From: a bacterium
Lineage (GTDB): Bacteria; Planctomycetota; J058; JAJDCP01
Length of the DNA: 15,799 nt
Direction of reading: 5' to 3'
Assembly: GCA_030428695.1 (NCBI GenBank)
Contig: JAUIEM010000230.1
Location: 1-15,799 of the forward strand
Shown piece by piece: positions 13,523 through 15,799 of the stretch. Under the pieces are notes generated by a model, which was not told where the DNA came from, ran no database searches, and was given only the letters and a program-made list of their open reading frames with translations. A program made the translations under genes and the position numbers. How positions within the stretch are numbered: position 1 is the first letter of the stretch; the number at the start of each line of letters is the position of its first letter.

Positions 13523-15076
13523 TCACCCGGCGCCCGCCGGCAACTCGCTCTGCCAGCAGCCGCGGGCGTCCCGCTCGTGCCAGGGAAAGTCCGCGGCGAG
13601 CTGGGCGAGGCGCGCGTCGAGCGCGCGCACCGTCGGACGCTCTGCGGGCTCTTTGGCCAGGCAGGCGAGGATCGCCGCGTCGAGGGCGGGCGGCAGCGGC
13701 TGGGCGGCGACCGCCGAGGGCGGCCGCGGCTCGCCGGTCAGATGCTCGACCATCACCCGCATCGGGCTGTCGCCGGGGAACACGAGCTGGCCCGTCAGCA
13801 GCCAGAAGCCGACGCAGCCGAGGGCGTAGACGTCGCTCGCGGCGCTGAGCTCACGCTGGCCGCGGGCCTGCTCGGGCGCCATGTAGGCGGGCGTGCCGAC
13901 GATCGCCCCGCGCGCGGTCAGGCGGCTCTTGTCGCTGTGGTCACCGTGGCGCGGCTCGGCGACCAGGCCGAAGTCGAGGACCTTGAGGAAGTCGTAGCGC
14001 CCGCCGATGCGGCAGGCGAACAGGTTGGCCGGCTTGATGTCGCGGTGGATCAGGCCGACATCGTGGGCCTCGCGCAACGAGGCGCAGGCCTGGCGCAGGA
14101 AGTGCACCGCGCGCGCCACCGGCAGAGGCCCCGAGCTGCGCACCAGGGTCTCGAGCTCGACGCCCCGGAGCTTCTCCATCACGTAGTAGAAGCTGCCGTC
14201 CGGGGTGACGCCGTAGTCGTACAGGGTGATCGTGTGCGGCGAGGTCAGCGCCGCGGTCACCCGCGCCTCGCGCTCGAAGCGGGCGAGCAGGCGTCGGCGC
14301 TCCCGGCCGGCGGCGAGGGTGTCGAGGGCCTCCGGGCGGATCAGCTTGACGGCCGCCGGGCGCGCGAGCATGCGGTGGCGTGCTTCCCAGACCTCGCCCA
14401 TCGCGCCCCGGCCTATGCGGGTGTGCAGGGTGTAGCTGCCGAGGTCCTGGACCCGCTCGCGGATCTCGCGGAAGGCCCGGCCCCAACGGAAGACCAGCGT
14501 CCCCGGCAGCACCGCGAGCAGCCCGCACAGGGTCGGCGCGGCCAGCGCCCGCAGGGCCTGCGCCAGCTCCGTGGCCTCTCCGGCCCAGGCGACCAGACCC
14601 GCCGCGAGCGCGACCTCCGCGCCGGCGACCAGCACGTGGACGAGCGGGCGGGCGGGGAGGAGCAGCGGGAAGAGCAGGATCCATATCGCGAGCCAGGTCG
14701 GACCGTCGGGCGGGGCTCCGGTGTACTCCCACAGCCCGAGGGCGGCCGCGCCGAGCAGCTGGTAGGCGAGGCCGAGCCGCAGCCAGGGAGCCGGGGCGAG
14801 GGCGCCGGCGCTGAACAGGTACAGCAGGCTCACGGCGAACAGCAAGCCCGCGCAGGAAGGCCCGGCGAGCGCGGTCGTGGCCTCGGGCCGCGGGTCGGCG
14901 GCGAGGTCGAGCAGCAGGAGGACCGCGAGCACTCCCATCAGCCCCCCGAGCAACCAGCGCAGGCGGCGGGCCGCCGCGGCGAGGAAAGCCCCGTCGAGGA
15001 GGGATGTCGGCGCCCGTCCGACGCCGGGGCGCACGACCTGGCCCTGGCGGACGGCGGGCGGTGCGGATGCGGACAT
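13523..15076 (-). CDS. Membrane Ser/Thr protein kinase with N-terminal multi-helix domain
   Basis: A 517-residue protein. After a 35-residue cytoplasmic start there are about six hydrophobic segments (40-60, 73-93, 99-117, 127-141, 145-166, 176-196). A short coiled stretch (FREIRERVQDL) leads into the kinase domain (about 214-490). All key residues are present: glycine loop IGRGAMGEV (221-229), Lys244, Glu270, HRDIKPAN (H344, R345, D346), DFG (368-370), GTPAYMAPE (394-402) and SDVYALG. It should be an active, RD-type kinase of the PknB group. The membrane part may sense a lipid or membrane signal, which is inferred. The ATG at 15076 has GAGG 6 bases upstream and sits about 21 bases after the predicted transcript start. 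It heads a three-gene unit with two membrane proteins. Confidence 0.9.
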   Translation of the reverse strand: MSASAPPAVRQGQVVRPGVGRAPTSLLDGAFLAAAARRLRWLLGGLMGVLAVLLLLDLAADPRPEATTALAGPSCAGLLFAVSLLYLFSAGALAPAPWLRLGLAYQLLGAAALGLWEYTGAPPDGPTWLAIWILLFPLLLPARPLVHVLVAGAEVALAAGLVAWAGEATELAQALRALAAPTLCGLLAVLPGTLVFRWGRAFREIRERVQDLGSYTLHTRIGRGAMGEVWEARHRMLARPAAVKLIRPEALDTLAAGRERRRLLARFEREARVTAALTSPHTITLYDYGVTPDGSFYYVMEKLRGVELETLVRSSGPLPVARAVHFLRQACASLREAHDVGLIHRDIKPANLFACRIGGRYDFLKVLDFGLVAEPRHGDHSDKSRLTARGAIVGTPAYMAPEQARGQRELSAASDVYALGCVGFWLLTGQLVFPGDSPMRVMVEHLTGEPRPPSAVAAQPLPPALDAAILACLAKEPAERPTVRALDARLAQLAADFPWHERDARGCWQSELPAGAG

Positions 15077-15103
15077 GCGCGGCCTCGGGTGGGGACTCGC
15101 TGC

Positions 15104-15132
15104 AGTATAGGGGAAGGGGAGGGGAGCGGGAA
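15104..15132 (-). promoter_or_regulatory. Candidate promoter of the membrane-kinase operon
   Basis: On the minus strand, TTCCCG (15132-15127) and TATACT (15109-15104) are separated by exactly 17 bases. The -10 is a good match. The leader to the ATG at 15076 would be about 21 bases. The spacer is an unbroken C/T tract whose complement is a G-quadruplex motif. Confidence 0.45.
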
Positions 15133-15138
15133 ACGGGG
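15110..15138 (+). other. G-quadruplex motif in the kinase promoter
   Basis: G-runs on the plus strand stand at 15110-15113, 15116-15119, 15121-15124, 15128-15130 and 15135-15138, with loops of 1-4 bases. This meets the usual four-run G-quadruplex rule. The first three runs fill the spacer between the -10 and -35 of the minus-strand promoter and so lie in its template strand. Folding is predicted from sequence only. Confidence 0.55.
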
Positions 15139-15425
15139 AGCGCGCGCCGAGCGCCCGGACGACCCCTCGCCTGCTGCCTGGCGAACCCCACGCGACAATC
15201 CGATGGGATTCCATGGATCCCAACGCAGGGTATCCGCCGCGCCCGCGAGCGCACCAAGACGCCTCCTGGGTCTGTCGCGGCTCCACCGCGGGAGCACACG
15301 AGCGGAAGCCGACCCCGACGCGCGGAGCCCGCGCGATCCGGGCCGCTTCGGTCCGCTCCGGCTCGCTTCGAGCAGCCGTCCGGACCCCGCGACGGTGAAC
15401 ACCGCGGGCGCCCTCCGACGCCGAG
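15133..15425. other. Divergent intergenic stretch with no supported gene
   Basis: This is the middle of the 463-base gap between the membrane-kinase gene and the plus-strand gene at 15540. Open frames here lack family features and ribosome-binding sites and look like high-GC noise. A short imperfect palindrome (GGGATTCCATGGATCCC, about 15204-15220) could be an operator, but nothing else supports that. Confidence 0.4.
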
Positions 15426-15454
15426 TTGCCGGGGCGCGGGTGCCCTGGTAGTCT
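15426..15454 (+). promoter_or_regulatory. Candidate promoter of the repeat-protein gene
   Basis: TTGCCG (15426-15431) and TAGTCT (15449-15454) are 17 bases apart. CCTGG directly precedes the -10, as in the lipoprotein promoter. Transcription would start near 15461, giving a leader of about 79 bases. Confidence 0.45.
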
Positions 15455-15539
15455 GGGGCGCAGATACGGACGCGCGCAGCACACACCACACGGCCGGATG
15501 CGGCAGGCTCGAGGGCGTCCGGGGAACCCGAGAAGAACC

Positions 15540-15799
15540 ATGGCAGACCCCGCCCCGCAGCCTCCCGCCCCCGGCCCTGGAGCGCCTTTTGGCGCGCCCG
15601 GAGCGCGTCCTCCCGCTTTCGGCGGACCGCCTCCGCCGCGGAGCGGCCCGCCACCGGGCTTTGGCGCGCCGCCACCGGGGTTCGGTGCGCCGGCGCCCGG
15701 GTTTGGCGCGCCGCCGCCGGGCGGGCGGCCGGGCGTAGCGCCGCCGGCTCCGACGGGGCGGCCGGGCGGACCTCCGGCTCCGACGGGCCGGCCTCCGGC
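15540..15799 (+). CDS. Pro/Gly/Ala-rich repeat protein, N-terminal part cut by window edge
   Basis: The ATG at 15540 has GAGAAG about 6 bases upstream and opens a frame with no stop to the window end (86 codons). The first 86 residues are almost entirely Pro, Gly, Ala, Phe, Arg and Thr. Three heptads of PPPGFGA type occupy residues 37-57 (15648-15710), and a decapeptide with core PPAPTGRP repeats from residue 68 (15741). There is no signal peptide. Such tails are often disordered cytoplasmic leaders in front of a folded domain, for example an FHA or membrane domain. The function cannot be told from what is visible. It is divergent from the membrane-kinase operon and could be a partner or target. 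Confidence 0.65.
   Translation, partial: MADPAPQPPAPGPGAPFGAPGARPPAFGGPPPPRSGPPPGFGAPPPGFGAPAPGFGAPPPGGRPGVAPPAPTGRPGGPPAPTGRPP
15648..15799 (+). repeat. In-frame tandem repeats of 21 and 30 bases
   Basis: Three 21-base units encoding PPPGFGA run from 15648 to 15710, with third-position differences between copies. A 30-base unit encoding PPAPTGRPGG begins at 15741 and repeats at 15771 up to the window edge. Silent differences between the heptad units suggest selection on the peptide. Confidence 0.65.

Noticed and set aside
15204..15220. Operator palindrome GGGATTCCATGGATCCC
   Set aside because: The symmetry is imperfect and a single copy far from both promoters is not enough to call an operator.
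13577..15451. 624-codon plus-strand frame opposite the membrane kinase
   Set aside because: The opposite strand carries a complete kinase domain; this frame has no recognisable motif and runs into the intergenic region.

Overview
The window is very GC-rich DNA with tightly packed genes and strong third-position GC bias. It reads as bacterial chromosome, most likely from a high-GC member of the Planctomycetota. The evidence is two exported PQQ-like beta-propeller proteins that open with the W-x-x-W-x-G-[RP]-D type motif common in planctomycetes, a neighbouring DUF3311/Na+:solute symporter pair, a membrane Ser/Thr kinase with a D-W-G metal-binding motif, and an ECF sigma factor. Myxococcota or another high-GC phylum is not excluded. 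No rRNA, tRNA, CRISPR array, transposase or phage gene was seen.

Layout. (1) 1-4102, minus strand: a four-gene, translationally coupled operon running off the left edge. It encodes an exported PQQ-propeller/lectin-fold protein, a second exported PQQ-propeller protein, a DUF3311 small membrane protein, and the first codons of a probable sodium:solute symporter. (2) 4233-5296, minus strand: an ECF sigma factor whose stop overlaps the start of a three-helix membrane protein. (3) 5407-6261, plus strand: a metallo-beta-lactamase-fold hydrolase. (4) 6287-9432, minus strand: a small lipoprotein coupled to a penicillin-acylase-family Ntn hydrolase. The hydrolase carries an unusual block of short DNA repeats in frame. 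(5) 9502-10113, minus strand: a DUF938 methyltransferase. (6) 10317-12197, plus strand: a Ser/Thr kinase with a C-terminal extracytoplasmic sensor module. (7) 12199-15076, minus strand: a polytopic membrane Ser/Thr kinase followed by two uncharacterised membrane proteins. (8) 15540 to the right edge, plus strand: the start of a gene with Pro/Gly/Ala/Phe heptad repeats.

How the genes may work together. Region 1 looks like a solute-uptake unit with two secreted partners. Regions 2, 6 and 7 are signalling: an ECF sigma factor plus two transmembrane kinases of different design. Regions 3-5 are hydrolases and a methyltransferase with no shared pathway that I can identify.

The most unusual items are the mosaic repeat block inside the acylase gene (about 7575-7792), the kinase whose sensor module sits on the unusual side of the output domain, and a G-quadruplex motif filling the spacer of a probable promoter (15110-15130).
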